DNA of 64,000 nucleotides from assembly GCA_004347695.1 (NCBI GenBank), contig SLTK01000007.1:164823-228822 (forward strand), read 5' to 3'. Every line of letters starts with the position of its first letter. Positions within the stretch are counted from its first letter, which is position 1. Below are positions 24,998 through 35,036 of the stretch, in pieces. A program made the translations under genes and the position numbers. A model generated the notes under the pieces. It worked only from the letters and a program-made list of their open reading frames with translations, did no database searches and had not been told where the DNA came from. This DNA is from Chloroflexota bacterium. GTDB taxonomy: Bacteria > Chloroflexota > Anaerolineae > Anaerolineales > Anaerolineaceae.

Positions 24998-25328
24998 GCC
25001 TGTTTTTTTCAGTGTTTTTTCAGCCTGTTTTTTGTTCATCTCGAATACTTGCTACCGGTATAAGCAGATTTTTCAATCCCGATAAGTTGAGCACCCCGAA
25101 TAAATATCAGGACCGTCTCAAAAGAATAAATTTGTCACTTACTCCACCATGTGTGCGGGATGGGGTGGAACCCATCCTATACCGGTAGGGGCGGGTTTCC
25201 ACGCCCGCCCGATTTTGAACAAGTCCCAAATAAGACAAACCTGTGACCGTCCCAGTCCTGGGGTGGGATGGGTGGGGTTGATAACCTTATGGAAAACAGA
25301 AACCAATCAGATCAAGACGCAACAGGCT
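24998..25328. other. Intergenic region between glucan operon and HD-GYP gene
   Basis: No gene is seen. The region holds a hairpin GGATGGG...CCCATCC (about 25158-25177), the REP-like element at 25185-25210, and AT-rich sequence next to the ROK promoter. Confidence 0.5.
25185..25210 (+). repeat. GTAG-footed REP-like hairpin
   Basis: GTAG is followed by GGGCGGG, a TTTCCA-type loop and CGCCCGCCC. The GTAG foot plus GC-rich stem matches the REP-like elements at 38261, 52240 and 52617. Confidence 0.6.
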
Positions 25329-28300
25329 TTATTCTCCAACCAGCCGTTTAAAGACCGACACCACCATTGGGTCAAAATGCCTGCCGGACTGGTCATGAAT
25401 GTACTTCAGCGCCTGCTGGCGCGGCCAGGCATCACGATAGGGCCGGTCAGAGGTAAGCGCGTCCCAGACGTCAGCCACAGCAAATATCCGGGCGGGTAGC
25501 GGAATCTGCTCCCCTGCCAGCCCCCGCGGATACCCGCTGCCATCCCACTTTTCATGGTGGCAATAAGGAATATTCAACGCAGGGCGGAGATATTCAATCG
25601 TCGATAGCAGATTATATGCAAGCTCGGGATGCTGCCGCATGACATCCCACTCCTCATCCGTCAGCGGGCCTGGTTTGAGCAAAATTTGATCCGGTATTCC
25701 CATTTTTCCGATGTCATGTAACAAAGCTCCGCGACGGTAATTTGGAATTTCAGAACGATCCACGCCAAGTTCTGCTGCCATTTCAAGGGTAAGCTGAGTT
25801 ACCCGTTGGGAGTGCCCTTCAGTTTCCCTGTCGCGTAAGTCGAGCGCCTGTGACCAGCCTTCAATCGTCGCTTCGTAAGCCATCATGAGCTGCTGGTTGG
25901 CTCGCTGCTGCTGCTCGAACAAACGAGCATTCTCTATCGCAATCGCTCCCTGGTCGGCAAAAGCCTGGAGGTAGGCAAACCATTCATCATTCGGCTCTAG
26001 CCGGGTACGACTGCACAACTCCATTACCCCCTGAAGCTCTCCTTTGGCAACCAGCGGCAAGGCCACATAGCTGGTAAAGTTTTTTCCCATCTTAATCAGC
26101 CGATCGGGAAGGATGCCTTTCCTGGCGTTCAGGTCCTGGATAAACTCCACTTCGCGTTTGGCAGCAACCTGTCCGATAAAACTGCCATCGACAGGTTGGT
26201 TTACCACTTGGATTTTTTCCACAGGCATACCGCGGGACGCCAGGGTTTTCAGCGTATGATTTTCTAGAGAGTAATAGAGAATATTCATTGCATCCACCTC
26301 CAGTTCGCTCGCGATACTCTGGAGATAAACATTCATGATGCCTTCTAAATCCAGACTGCCAAGGATGGCCTGATCAATTGACCATAAAGATTGGATATGG
26401 CGGAATTGATGCTGGGTCTCCTGGAATAAGCGTGCGTTCTCCATCGCGACACCCGCCTGGTTGGCGATCATCTCTAACAATCGTTCATCCTGAGCGGTAA
26501 ATGCTTCCTCCCTTTCCCGGAGGATAGTAATCACCCCCAACAGGCTTTCTCCGTGCTGGATAGCAGCCCATATTCCCGAATGGACGCGCTTATCAACAAC
26601 CTGAACGCGAGGATCAGCATGTATGTCAGGCGAATTGTATATTTTGCGATGCGTCCCTACCCACCCAACGACACTTTTTGTAGCATCCGAACTCAACTGT
26701 AGCTCGGACAGTCTTTGTTCTATTTCCCCTGGAATACCAACCCCCATGTCGTAATGGAAACTCTGTTTGTGGGCATTGTACCGGAAGAACAGCACCTGGT
26801 CAGATAACAGCATCTTGCAGGCTACTTCGAACAGCTTTTCCAATTGAGCGTGGGGCTCGAACATGCTGTTGATCGCTAAGCCAGCCTCATACAATGAAAC
26901 AAGGTGATTCGCATGCTGGTTGACCTCATCAAACAGGCGAGCATTATGGATCGCGCTGGCAGCGATAGAGCCAAACATACTCAACAGGTTGATCTCTTTC
27001 TCTGTAAATACCCGATCGACCGCCCCGGTCTTCGCCAGAGTCAATACTCCGATCAACTCGCCTGTGTAATGCAATGGTACTGCAACGACACTGCTGAGAC
27101 CATAAGCAACAAACTCGGGTAAAGCATATTCATACGTCTGGTAGTTATCGACTGTAAGGGGGTGAAGACTCGTTGCCACCTGGCCAGACACGCCATTGCT
27201 GATCGGAATGATCAAACCGATCAGCGATTCAGCACCTCTGGATGCAATCACCTGTAACTGTCCATTGAGAGGGTGATAAAGCGAGATGAAGGCGTAATCG
27301 ACCCCCATTAAAGTGGTTACCCGCTCCAGGAGCATGTTGACCATTCGGGTCATATCGCGCTGATCGGTTGATGCAAGGGTCGTCTCGTACAGGGTAGCGA
27401 ATTCTTGTGCCTGCCGGCGTACCTGCATTTCCACCCGGCGCAGCTCGGTAATATCTCGAAAAATCCCCCCAAGTCTGACATTACCATTATCAGCAAGGGT
27501 AAATTGTTTCGACAAAACCTGACGGAATTGTCCGTCCGGACGTTGCAAAGTTATTTCCGCCCACTGATTTTTTCCGGGAAAATCTTCTCCGTTCAACAAC
27601 TTGTGCCCGATCCGTTTTATTCGTTCTGCAAGTTCGGGGGAACGGCGGGTGTCCGGTATCAGTTGGACTTGCACATCGAACAGTTCTCGCCCTACGATTG
27701 TGTCACGGGGTAAACCGGATAAAACCTCCATAGCGTGATTCCACTCACAGATGACCCCTTGATTATCGGAAATGATGATCCCATCTCCAGAATTTTCCAC
27801 GATACTCTGAAAATCCTGCTCCCGCTGAAGAAGGGCCTCCTCAGTTGCCTTATCCGCAGTAATGTCACGGGCGATCAACATCATCGCCGGTTTCTCGTGG
27901 TCGGAAAATAGAACTTGCTTGGTTTCAATATAGGCAATACTTCCATCCAGCCGCACAATCCGCAATTCACTTGAAGGTACAGACTCCCCTGCAAGCACCT
28001 GGCGATATTTTTCCAGGCTGATGTTAAGGTCATCAGGGTGGATCAAATCGACCAGTGAAATTCCAATTGCCTGTTCCGGGGTATCTGCCCGCAAGAGAAT
28101 CAGGCCAGCCGGGTTTACGTAGGCCAGTCGCTCATTAATGAAAACACCGATCCCCTCAGGGGATTGCTCCACCAACTGTCGGTAGCGCTCCTCGCTCTCG
28201 CGCAAGGCATGCTCTGAGCAAACCTGCTCGGTAATATCGTGGATTGTGCCCACGAATCCGACGCGGCTTCCCTTTTCATCGTGAAGCTCGGTGATGCGAA

Positions 28301-29357
28301 TTTCGACTTCGATCGCCTGCCCATCTTTGCGCAGCAGGCGTCGCCTGGACTGGTAATACCCATGTTGATCGAGCCCGGCATAAAACAGCCGCCCAAAGGC
28401 GAGATAGTCTTCTCGATTCTCAAAAAGGCGTTCGGTGGAAGCGCCTATCAACTCGTGCAGTTCGTAGCCAAGCACCCTTTGCACGGATTGGTTGCAGCGC
28501 AAAATGATGCGGGTAGTCGGGTCCTGTACCAGAATAACATCACCGAGGCTGTCGAAAGTCCTCTCCAACAGTTGGTGTGTGTCATGCAGATCCTTCTCTG
28601 TGCGCAGCTTGTTGCTGATGTCCCGGACAACGCTCAAATAGACCGGCTGCCTTCTTAGAATTGCTCTCGTCGCATTGATCTCAACCGGGAACTCAGAACC
28701 ATCCTTACGACGGTGGGTGGCCTGAACGAAAACGCCTTGCGAGCATACCTTCCATGTTCGCGAAGCGGCATCGGGAGTGGGGTATGCGGGGCACAGGGCG
28801 TTAATGGTCAACCCAAGCAACTCGCTCCTGGTGTAGCCATAGGCGGCGACCGCTGCCGGGTTGGCTTCCAGGATCTGCCCATCGGAGAGCCGTACAAAAA
28901 GGAGAATATCTCGATTGGTTTCAAAAAGCAGGCGGTAGTTAGGATCGATCTGCCCATTAAGGTCATGGAAATGCTGGCGCTCGATGGCTTTCCGAACAAC
29001 GTCGCCTGGGCCTTCAAGGTGATCTTTGTGCAGATAATCAGCGGCTCCCAGTTCCATGCACCGGCGCCCGGCGTCATCGTCCGTGGGCACGTTTACAACA
29101 ATCAACGGAATTTCAAAACCATGCTCTTGGAGAAGGGCAAGCGCCCGATGTGGATCCATTCGAGAAAACGAGTAATGGGCCAGTATTACATCGGGCCGAT
29201 TATCAAGGGCAGGAATGAAATCCGCTTCATTGTCGATTGTCTGGGTTGACACATCAAAGCCAGAGCGCAACAATTCAGTTATAAGGAGGTCAACCTCTGT
29301 TGCAGATTCCCCCAGGATCAATACATTGAGCGATGTTCGTGTTTTGGAGGATATCAT
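25329..29357 (-). CDS. Multi-sensor HD-GYP phosphodiesterase (pseudo-receiver, 4 PAS, 3 GAF)
   Basis: A 1342-residue soluble signalling protein. Domains in order: receiver-like fold (about 10-130), four PAS domains (about 140-250, 265-375, 390-500, 512-635), three GAF domains (about 655-805, 820-975, 990-1145) and HD-GYP (about 1160-1342). The HD-GYP motifs are intact: LLHDIGK, HHEKWDGSGYP and DVWDALTSDRPYR, so c-di-GMP hydrolysis is expected. In the receiver-like domain the usual phosphoacceptor site reads VILAHYSFSRMD with no aspartate in place, so it is probably not phosphorylated. ATG at 29357 (MISSKTRTS), behind AAAGAGG, is preferred to a TTG eight codons earlier. It stands alone. Confidence 0.92.
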   Translation of the reverse strand: MISSKTRTSLNVLILGESATEVDLLITELLRSGFDVSTQTIDNEADFIPALDNRPDVILAHYSFSRMDPHRALALLQEHGFEIPLIVVNVPTDDDAGRRCMELGAADYLHKDHLEGPGDVVRKAIERQHFHDLNGQIDPNYRLLFETNRDILLFVRLSDGQILEANPAAVAAYGYTRSELLGLTINALCPAYPTPDAASRTWKVCSQGVFVQATHRRKDGSEFPVEINATRAILRRQPVYLSVVRDISNKLRTEKDLHDTHQLLERTFDSLGDVILVQDPTTRIILRCNQSVQRVLGYELHELIGASTERLFENREDYLAFGRLFYAGLDQHGYYQSRRRLLRKDGQAIEVEIRITELHDEKGSRVGFVGTIHDITEQVCSEHALRESEERYRQLVEQSPEGIGVFINERLAYVNPAGLILLRADTPEQAIGISLVDLIHPDDLNISLEKYRQVLAGESVPSSELRIVRLDGSIAYIETKQVLFSDHEKPAMMLIARDITADKATEEALLQREQDFQSIVENSGDGIIISDNQGVICEWNHAMEVLSGLPRDTIVGRELFDVQVQLIPDTRRSPELAERIKRIGHKLLNGEDFPGKNQWAEITLQRPDGQFRQVLSKQFTLADNGNVRLGGIFRDITELRRVEMQVRRQAQEFATLYETTLASTDQRDMTRMVNMLLERVTTLMGVDYAFISLYHPLNGQLQVIASRGAESLIGLIIPISNGVSGQVATSLHPLTVDNYQTYEYALPEFVAYGLSSVVAVPLHYTGELIGVLTLAKTGAVDRVFTEKEINLLSMFGSIAASAIHNARLFDEVNQHANHLVSLYEAGLAINSMFEPHAQLEKLFEVACKMLLSDQVLFFRYNAHKQSFHYDMGVGIPGEIEQRLSELQLSSDATKSVVGWVGTHRKIYNSPDIHADPRVQVVDKRVHSGIWAAIQHGESLLGVITILREREEAFTAQDERLLEMIANQAGVAMENARLFQETQHQFRHIQSLWSIDQAILGSLDLEGIMNVYLQSIASELEVDAMNILYYSLENHTLKTLASRGMPVEKIQVVNQPVDGSFIGQVAAKREVEFIQDLNARKGILPDRLIKMGKNFTSYVALPLVAKGELQGVMELCSRTRLEPNDEWFAYLQAFADQGAIAIENARLFEQQQRANQQLMMAYEATIEGWSQALDLRDRETEGHSQRVTQLTLEMAAELGVDRSEIPNYRRGALLHDIGKMGIPDQILLKPGPLTDEEWDVMRQHPELAYNLLSTIEYLRPALNIPYCHHEKWDGSGYPRGLAGEQIPLPARIFAVADVWDALTSDRPYRDAWPRQQALKYIHDQSGRHFDPMVVSVFKRLVGE

Positions 29358-30091
29358 TCGTAGAAACCTCTTTGCGATCAAACGCGCGCTTGATTTATTG
29401 AATTGAATCGAGCGCGAAAGTCATATTGCGCCGTATAACACGCAAATGCCGTGTGGATTGAATACCCACGCAGCAGGATTATCGACCAATCGATATGGAA
29501 AATACTGAAGGATGAAACCGGGAGAAGCATTAATGATGTGAGCGGCAATGAAAATTGGTTACAGAATTGTATCAATCTGTGCAATATTCATGCCTGACAA
29601 TTTTGTTAGTTGTTAAATAAGGAAACGGGTCGGTGTGACGAGGAGTTATAAATATTTGCATATATGCCTGATAAAGAATGCGTAAACCAAAACGCCTATG
29701 TCGAGGCGTCTCGGAAACAGTAGCGGAAAGTGAATACGAATCACGGACTTCAGGGCGCTGCACAAGTGGTCGGAGCAACATGAATGATGTCCCAAAAGAC
29801 CACCCGGGGCATACTCGTCAGCCGAACTGACAAATGCGTGCTCACTCACACAGAAGCTGATCGATAAACATACGGTGCATTTTGCCTGGGTAAGCCAGGC
29901 ACTATTAGAATATTTTTGCGCCAATTCTTATGATAATGCTTGGGGTAAACCGAAGGGCGTGATCGCGGCAATTGGAACGGGAAAATGCCCGGCGAAGGCA
30001 AGGTTATTAAATCCAAAAAAAGTGCAGAATGGATTGTTTTGTTTCGCTCATGGGGTGGTGATCCGCCTTGAGTGGATGCCGGCCCCCGGGT
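29358..30091. other. Intergenic region with no recognised gene
   Basis: About 730 bp of moderate GC. Short frames on both strands are unlike proteins and lack ribosome-binding sites. Small inverted repeats such as AACGCCT...AGGCGT (29690-29710) and GCCTGG...CCAGGC (29883-29899) occur. Nothing else is recognised. Confidence 0.5.
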
Positions 30092-30526
30092 TTATATCAT
30101 GTGCACCCAGATGTAATCTTCCAGGCTCTGGATGGTGGAATCCTTTTCGGACATGATTTGCCGGATCACATCACCGATGGAAATCACGCCAACCAGCTTG
30201 CCATCTTCCAATACAGGCAGGTGGCGGAACCGTTTGGCAGTCATCATTGCCATGCAGGATTCCACCGACTGGTCGGGGGTCACATAATAAACCCCGCGCA
30301 CCATCAAGTCACCCACCGGCGTACCAAGATTGACCTCCGGCAGGAGTGCTTTGCGGGCAAAGTCACGCTCGGAGAAAATACCGACAATTTTACCGGCCTC
30401 CACGACCAAAACTGCGCCAATCTGCTGTTCGGCTAACAATTTCAGGGCATCAGACACGGTCGAAGTCGGGGTGACATACCAGACCTGTGTGAATTTTGCT
30501 TTGAGCAAGTCTTTTACCGTAGCCAT
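30092..30526 (-). CDS. CBS-pair domain protein
   Basis: A 144-residue protein that is one CBS pair (Bateman module) and nothing else. The first CBS repeat has VSDALKLLAEQQIGAVLVVEAGKIVGIFSERDF; the second has VESCMAMMTAKRFRHLPVLEDGKLVGVISIGDV. Such modules bind adenine nucleotides and often regulate a partner; none can be named here. It is a close paralogue of the next gene and shares the tail MSEKDSTIQSLEDYI. It is cytoplasmic. Confidence 0.92.
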   Translation of the reverse strand: MATVKDLLKAKFTQVWYVTPTSTVSDALKLLAEQQIGAVLVVEAGKIVGIFSERDFARKALLPEVNLGTPVGDLMVRGVYYVTPDQSVESCMAMMTAKRFRHLPVLEDGKLVGVISIGDVIRQIMSEKDSTIQSLEDYIWVHMI

Positions 30527-30562
30527 CGGAAATCCTTTCTCATTCCCTCGTCTGATCCGTGT

Positions 30563-31006
30563 TTATCCGCTGTAGTCCCGTCCGAGAATGTAATTCTCGA
30601 GCCCCAGGATAGTGGTCTCTTTATCGGACATGATCTGTTTGACCACATCGCCAATGCTGATAAGCCCCACCAATCGCTCGTTATCCATGACAGGAAGGTG
30701 GCGGATTTTCTTGGAGGTCATTAATGCCATCACCTCTTCGACAGTCTGGTTCGGGCTGACATAGTATACCGAATGGGTCATCAAGGTATGGATTGGCTCA
30801 TCCAGGAGCATGGAACCTTTTTTAGAAGAATGCCGGGCGTAATCCCGTTCTGAAAAAATCCCGACGATCTTCTGGTTTTCCATTACGAGAACAGCCCCAA
30901 TGTTCTTTTCCCCCATCAGTTGCAAGGTCTCCCTCACGGTACTGTCTGCCTGGACAGACCAGACATCCTTCCCCTTATGGAGTAACAAGTTGTTCACCGT
31001 CGCCAT
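30563..31006 (-). CDS. CBS-pair domain protein, paralogue
   Basis: A 147-residue CBS pair (VRETLQLMGEKNIGAVLVMENQKIVGIFSERDY and VEEVMALMTSKKIRHLPVMDNERLVGLISIGDV). It lies 36 bp upstream of its paralogue, so the pair arose by tandem duplication and is probably cotranscribed. It is divergent from the alternative complex III operon, 300 bp away, which could reflect energy-state signalling but may be chance. Confidence 0.92.
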   Translation of the reverse strand: MATVNNLLLHKGKDVWSVQADSTVRETLQLMGEKNIGAVLVMENQKIVGIFSERDYARHSSKKGSMLLDEPIHTLMTHSVYYVSPNQTVEEVMALMTSKKIRHLPVMDNERLVGLISIGDVVKQIMSDKETTILGLENYILGRDYSG

Positions 31007-31213
31007 CAGCTTGTTCCTTTCGAATTATTTTTCGGAAAATAACAAATAGAAAATCAGTCGGTTGCTCCACATAAGCCAGACGCGGATTTCTACAAATAAA
31101 GTTGCAATACTTTGGAAAGTACCGGTGACTACTTTCATTATCGCAAAAAGCGCCGGATTGTCAAGTTTGAGGACATTCTTTACCGGGTTATTTTTAAATC
31201 ACCCGAAAATAGG

Positions 31214-31242
31214 CTGAATCTCAGACCCCTTTAATGTATAAT
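31214..31242 (+). promoter_or_regulatory. Candidate promoter of the alternative complex III operon
   Basis: CTGAAT (31214-31219) and TATAAT (31237-31242) are 17 bp apart, 68 bp before the first cytochrome gene. No other convincing signal is seen in the 300-bp gap 31007-31309. Confidence 0.5.
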
Positions 31243-31309
31243 GTCAACAAAGGTGGGTATGAATATCATTTAGATAAATAATTTTGCGCAATGGTAAAGG
31301 AGATACACT

Positions 31310-32281
31310 ATGAAAAGAATTATCTCTGGAAGTCTCCTTATCCTGATTTTGGCTTTACTCCTCGGGCTGCTGGTAGACAATAGCTACGCGTCGCCGTTAG
31401 GTAAGTTGGTCAATGAAGAAGTAATCCGCGGCGCCCAACTTTACGATGACTGGACAAAAATCGTTGAGCCTGCTCCGACCCTGTCAGGAGACCAGCCGAT
31501 CTGGAGCCAACAGACGACCAGCACGCTTGGCGGTGTCGATACCTGGCGCTGCGTCAGTTGTCACGGGTGGGATTACAAAGGCAATGAAGGCGCTTTCCGC
31601 TCCGGACCAAATTACACCGGCTTCCCCGGCATTTACGCTGCACGCGAAATGGACCCCGGTGAAGTGGAAGGCATCCTTGCCGGGGTTAACAATGAAGACC
31701 ATGATTTCAGCACCTACCTGCCTGATAGTGACCTGCAAGCGCTGGCGACTTTCATCCAAAATGGCTTGATTGATGACAACGAGTTCATCGACCCGGTCAG
31801 CCTGAAAGTGCTTGGCGGTGACCTGGCCAATGGCCAGGCGCTGTATTCAGGCACTTGCGCGCAATGTCATGGTGATGACGGCCGGCAAATCCAGTTCCGC
31901 TACGAAGGACAGGATATCAACCTGGGCAAGCTGGCCGGGCAGGATCCCTGGCGCTTCTTGCACCGCACGCGTTTTGGCACTGCCCGGGCGCCCGAAATGG
32001 TCGTCGGTGCCAGCCTGGGCTGGACTGCACAGGAAGGGCGCGATGTTCTTTTATACGCTCAAACGCTGCCAACCGGTTTGGAGTCGGAAAATACGCCTTC
32101 GATTGGTGAACAACCCTCCGGCAGCGGCGAACAGCCGGGTGGACCGGCATCCAACATTTTTACCGGCATTTTGACAGCCCTGGGCGCGATAGCGACCGGA
32201 CTTGGTTTTGCCATCATACTGGGTGCACTGCTCATTGGAATCATCTTACTGGTTGTCTGGTTCCTGCGCGGTCGTAAATAA
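31310..32281 (+). CDS. Membrane-anchored diheme cytochrome c
   Basis: A 323-residue cytochrome with an N-terminal signal/anchor (about 4-24) and a C-terminal membrane helix followed by RGRK. Two CXXCH haem sites are visible: CVSCH at 81-85 and CAQCH near 182. The second half (LANGQALYSGTCAQCHGDDGRQ) is a classic class I cytochrome c fold; the first is less typical. It is first in the alternative complex III operon, 29 bp before actA, and may carry electrons to or from the complex. It is not one of the standard Act subunits. ATG lies behind AAAGGAG. Confidence 0.88.
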   Translation: MKRIISGSLLILILALLLGLLVDNSYASPLGKLVNEEVIRGAQLYDDWTKIVEPAPTLSGDQPIWSQQTTSTLGGVDTWRCVSCHGWDYKGNEGAFRSGPNYTGFPGIYAAREMDPGEVEGILAGVNNEDHDFSTYLPDSDLQALATFIQNGLIDDNEFIDPVSLKVLGGDLANGQALYSGTCAQCHGDDGRQIQFRYEGQDINLGKLAGQDPWRFLHRTRFGTARAPEMVVGASLGWTAQEGRDVLLYAQTLPTGLESENTPSIGEQPSGSGEQPGGPASNIFTGILTALGAIATGLGFAIILGALLIGIILLVVWFLRGRK

Positions 32282-32310
32282 CATTGAAGCTCAGCGTAAA
32301 GGAGACGAGT

Positions 32311-32847
32311 ATGAAGCATAAGAAACCCTGGTGGAAGCAGCCCGGTATTCAAATTGGCGCAGTTTTGGTGGCGTTTATTGTTATCGGTGGAATCATTGGG
32401 GGAATTTTCTTGACACAAACACCGCCCGAACAACCGATTGCCTTCCCCCATAACCGGCATGTTGGTATTGGAGCTTCCTGCCTGTACTGCCACGCAGGCG
32501 CAACGCTTGGACCAAGCGCAGGGCTGCCAGGTATCGAAAAGTGCTGGGGCTGCCACCAACAAGTTCAGAAGCAATCGCCTGAACTGACAAAACTGGCCGG
32601 GTATGTCGAACGCAATGAACCGATTCCCTGGGTGCCGGTGGCTATCCAACCGGAGTTTGTCCGTTTCAAACACAGTCCGCACGTGAATGCTGGCCTGCAA
32701 TGTTCAGCCTGCCACGGTGATCTGGCTAAGATGACGGTAGCCGAAGCACAAAAAGGGCAAAATATGGGTTGGTGTTTACAATGCCACAAAAGTTCTGCGC
32801 CTGAGCAGTGGACGAAACTCTCCGACTGCGCGACCTGCCATTATTGA
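32311..32847 (+). CDS. actA: Alternative complex III subunit ActA, pentaheme cytochrome c
   Basis: A 178-residue membrane-anchored cytochrome. One N-terminal helix (about 15-38) is followed by exactly five CXXCH motifs: CLYCH, CWGCH, CSACH, CLQCH and CATCH (the last at the C-terminus). Five haems plus the position before actB identify ActA, which passes electrons from the quinol-oxidising core to a soluble or oxidase-bound cytochrome. ATG at 32311 is chosen because GGAG stands 7 nt upstream; the frame start nine codons earlier overlaps the leader. Confidence 0.93.
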   Translation: MKHKKPWWKQPGIQIGAVLVAFIVIGGIIGGIFLTQTPPEQPIAFPHNRHVGIGASCLYCHAGATLGPSAGLPGIEKCWGCHQQVQKQSPELTKLAGYVERNEPIPWVPVAIQPEFVRFKHSPHVNAGLQCSACHGDLAKMTVAEAQKGQNMGWCLQCHKSSAPEQWTKLSDCATCHY

Positions 32848-32866
32848 TCCATAGAGAGGAAGCAGT

Positions 32867-35005
32867 ATGAGCGATAAGATCACTCGCCGAAATTTCCTGA
32901 AAATAGCCGGAGCTGGGGCCGCGATTTCAGCGGTTTTGACCGGCTGCGGACCGATGTCGCGTTATATCGTCCGCCGCCCGTACACGGAAATGCCCGAGTA
33001 TAACCAGACAGGATTGAATACCTACTACGCCTCCACTTGCCGCGAATGTGCCGCAGGCTGCGGTATTATTGTGCGCACCAAAGAGGGCCGCGCCATCACC
33101 ATCGAGGGCAACCCGCAGCACCCGCTCAATCGCGGGCGGCTGTGCGCCCGCGGCATCACCGCCCAGCAGGGTCTGTACAACCCCGACCGGGTATTTGGAC
33201 CCATTTTTCAGGCGCGCGGAGATACAAGCCGCCAGGCAAGAACTACCTGGGATGAGGTAATCCCGGTGGTGAGCGATGCGCTCAAAAGCCCGGCCAGCCA
33301 GATCGCTTTCTTACTTGGAACTGCGCCAGACCACCTGTTCGATCTGGTGGCAGAATGGGCCCGTTCCAACGGCGCTCCGGCGCCGCTGCGTTATTCAGCT
33401 CTGGCTTCCTTCGAGGGCCGGTCCACGCTTCAGGAAGCCGCCAACCGTACATTTGGCAAACCTGCCCTGCCGTTCTTTGACCTGGCCAATGCCGAAGTTG
33501 TTTTTTCCTTTGGCGCCAATTTCCTCGAAACCTGGCTTTCCCCGGTCTCTTATTCGTCTGCCTATGGGGATATGCGTCAGGCGCGCCCGACCCGGCGCGG
33601 TTACCTGGTAGCCTTCGAAGCGCGCCAATCGTTGACCGCCGGTAATGCTGACGAATGGATTCCCATCAAACCCGGCAGCGAGGGGTTGGTGGCGCTTGCT
33701 CTGGCTCGTCTGATCGCAGAAGCCCGTGGGGATGACGTTCCCGCGGCTGCTCGTTCAATCGATCCGGCAACAGTTGCAGAAACGGCCGGCATCGAACCCG
33801 CCAAATTGACCGAACTGGCGCGCTTATTCGCCGCCAGCGAGCATTCGCTCGCCATTCCCGGCGGCGGCGCAATCTGCCAGCATGAGGGACTGGCAACCGC
33901 TCAGGCCATCCTGCAATTAAACGTCCAGGTGAACAACCTGGGGGTTCCCGGCGGCGTTTACCTGACCAATACTGAACAACCGACCACTTCCTTGGCAGAA
34001 GTTTACAACCTGGTCCAGAAAATGAACAACAGCCAGGTGAAGGTTCTTTTCATCCACAGCGCCAACCCCGTTTTTGAACTCCCCAAAGTACTCGGTTTTG
34101 AAGAAGCCCTGGCAAAGGTTCCGCTGGTAATCTCTTTCGCGACCTTTCCGGATGAAACTGCCATGCTGAGCGATTACGTTCTGCCTGATCATTCCCCACT
34201 CGAATCCTTCGGCTACCAGCGCATGCTGGCGGCTGCCGACCGACCGGTGTATTCCTCAATCCAGCCCGTGGTCGCCCCGCTTTACGATACCCGTTCAACT
34301 GCCGATGTGCTGCTGGCAGCAGCCGCCGCGGCTGGATCACCTCTGCCCTATACGGATGAAGTCGATTTTATTCAGCAAATGATCGTCCCGCTCATCAGCG
34401 CAGGCGGCTTCTATACTGCGCCTGAAATTCAAACCTTCTGGAGCCGTTGGCTGCAGTATGGCGGCTGGTGGGTTACCGAGCAGGGATTAGATACAGATAT
34501 TTCTGCGGCCCCCAGCCGCTCTGCTGCTTTCAGTGGCCCGATTGCTTTGGAAGAGGACAAGCAGTTCCACCTGGTTGTTTTCCCAACCCAACTGGGCGAT
34601 GGCGCCGGCGCCAATCGGCCGTGGCTGCAGGAGATGCCCGATCCCATGACCACCCTTACCTGGAATACCTGGGTTGAGATCAATCCGGAAACAGCCGACC
34701 GGCTTGGCATTCATGATGACGATGTGGTGCGCGTCACAACGCCTTACGGCGCGCTGGAAGCCTCAGTTTACCGCTACCCGGCCATCCGCCCGGATACCAT
34801 TGCGATCCCCTTTGGGCAGGGTCACACCGCCCTGGGGCGCTGGGCAGAGGGCCGTGGGGCAAACCCGGCAGCCTTGTTGCCGGCCGCAGTCAATGAATCC
34901 GGCGATCTGGCGTATAACGACGTTGTTGCCAGTATTGCGCTGACAGGCAAACGCCGGCCGCTGGCCCGGGTGGAAAGCCGTGAAGGGGTCTATGGTGAAC
35001 ATTAA
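32867..35005 (+). CDS. actB: Alternative complex III ActB, molybdopterin-oxidoreductase-like part
   Basis: A 712-residue protein related to the large subunit of complex iron-sulfur molybdoenzymes. It is exported by Tat (ITRRNFLKIAG) with a possible lipobox (LTGC). Four cysteines (58, 61, 65 and 93: CRECAAGC and RLCARG) keep the spacing of an N-terminal [4Fe-4S] site. In ActB this domain is believed to carry no molybdenum. Here it is a separate gene from the ferredoxin-like half, whereas many genomes have them fused. The actB2 gene follows after 31 bp. Confidence 0.92.
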   Translation: MSDKITRRNFLKIAGAGAAISAVLTGCGPMSRYIVRRPYTEMPEYNQTGLNTYYASTCRECAAGCGIIVRTKEGRAITIEGNPQHPLNRGRLCARGITAQQGLYNPDRVFGPIFQARGDTSRQARTTWDEVIPVVSDALKSPASQIAFLLGTAPDHLFDLVAEWARSNGAPAPLRYSALASFEGRSTLQEAANRTFGKPALPFFDLANAEVVFSFGANFLETWLSPVSYSSAYGDMRQARPTRRGYLVAFEARQSLTAGNADEWIPIKPGSEGLVALALARLIAEARGDDVPAAARSIDPATVAETAGIEPAKLTELARLFAASEHSLAIPGGGAICQHEGLATAQAILQLNVQVNNLGVPGGVYLTNTEQPTTSLAEVYNLVQKMNNSQVKVLFIHSANPVFELPKVLGFEEALAKVPLVISFATFPDETAMLSDYVLPDHSPLESFGYQRMLAAADRPVYSSIQPVVAPLYDTRSTADVLLAAAAAAGSPLPYTDEVDFIQQMIVPLISAGGFYTAPEIQTFWSRWLQYGGWWVTEQGLDTDISAAPSRSAAFSGPIALEEDKQFHLVVFPTQLGDGAGANRPWLQEMPDPMTTLTWNTWVEINPETADRLGIHDDDVVRVTTPYGALEASVYRYPAIRPDTIAIPFGQGHTALGRWAEGRGANPAALLPAAVNESGDLAYNDVVASIALTGKRRPLARVESREGVYGEH

Positions 35006-35036
35006 TGTTACCCACAACAAAAAAGGAGACTGAGCC

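Noticed and set aside
29646-29924. Minus-strand frame of 92 codons upstream of the CBS genes
   Set aside because: Cys/Ser-rich translation without family resemblance, no ribosome-binding site, and overlaps other equally poor frames.
32867-35005. Active molybdenum oxidoreductase (formate dehydrogenase or similar)
   Set aside because: The context of a pentaheme cytochrome, NrfD, DUF3341 and a monoheme cytochrome identifies alternative complex III, whose ActB is not expected to hold molybdenum.
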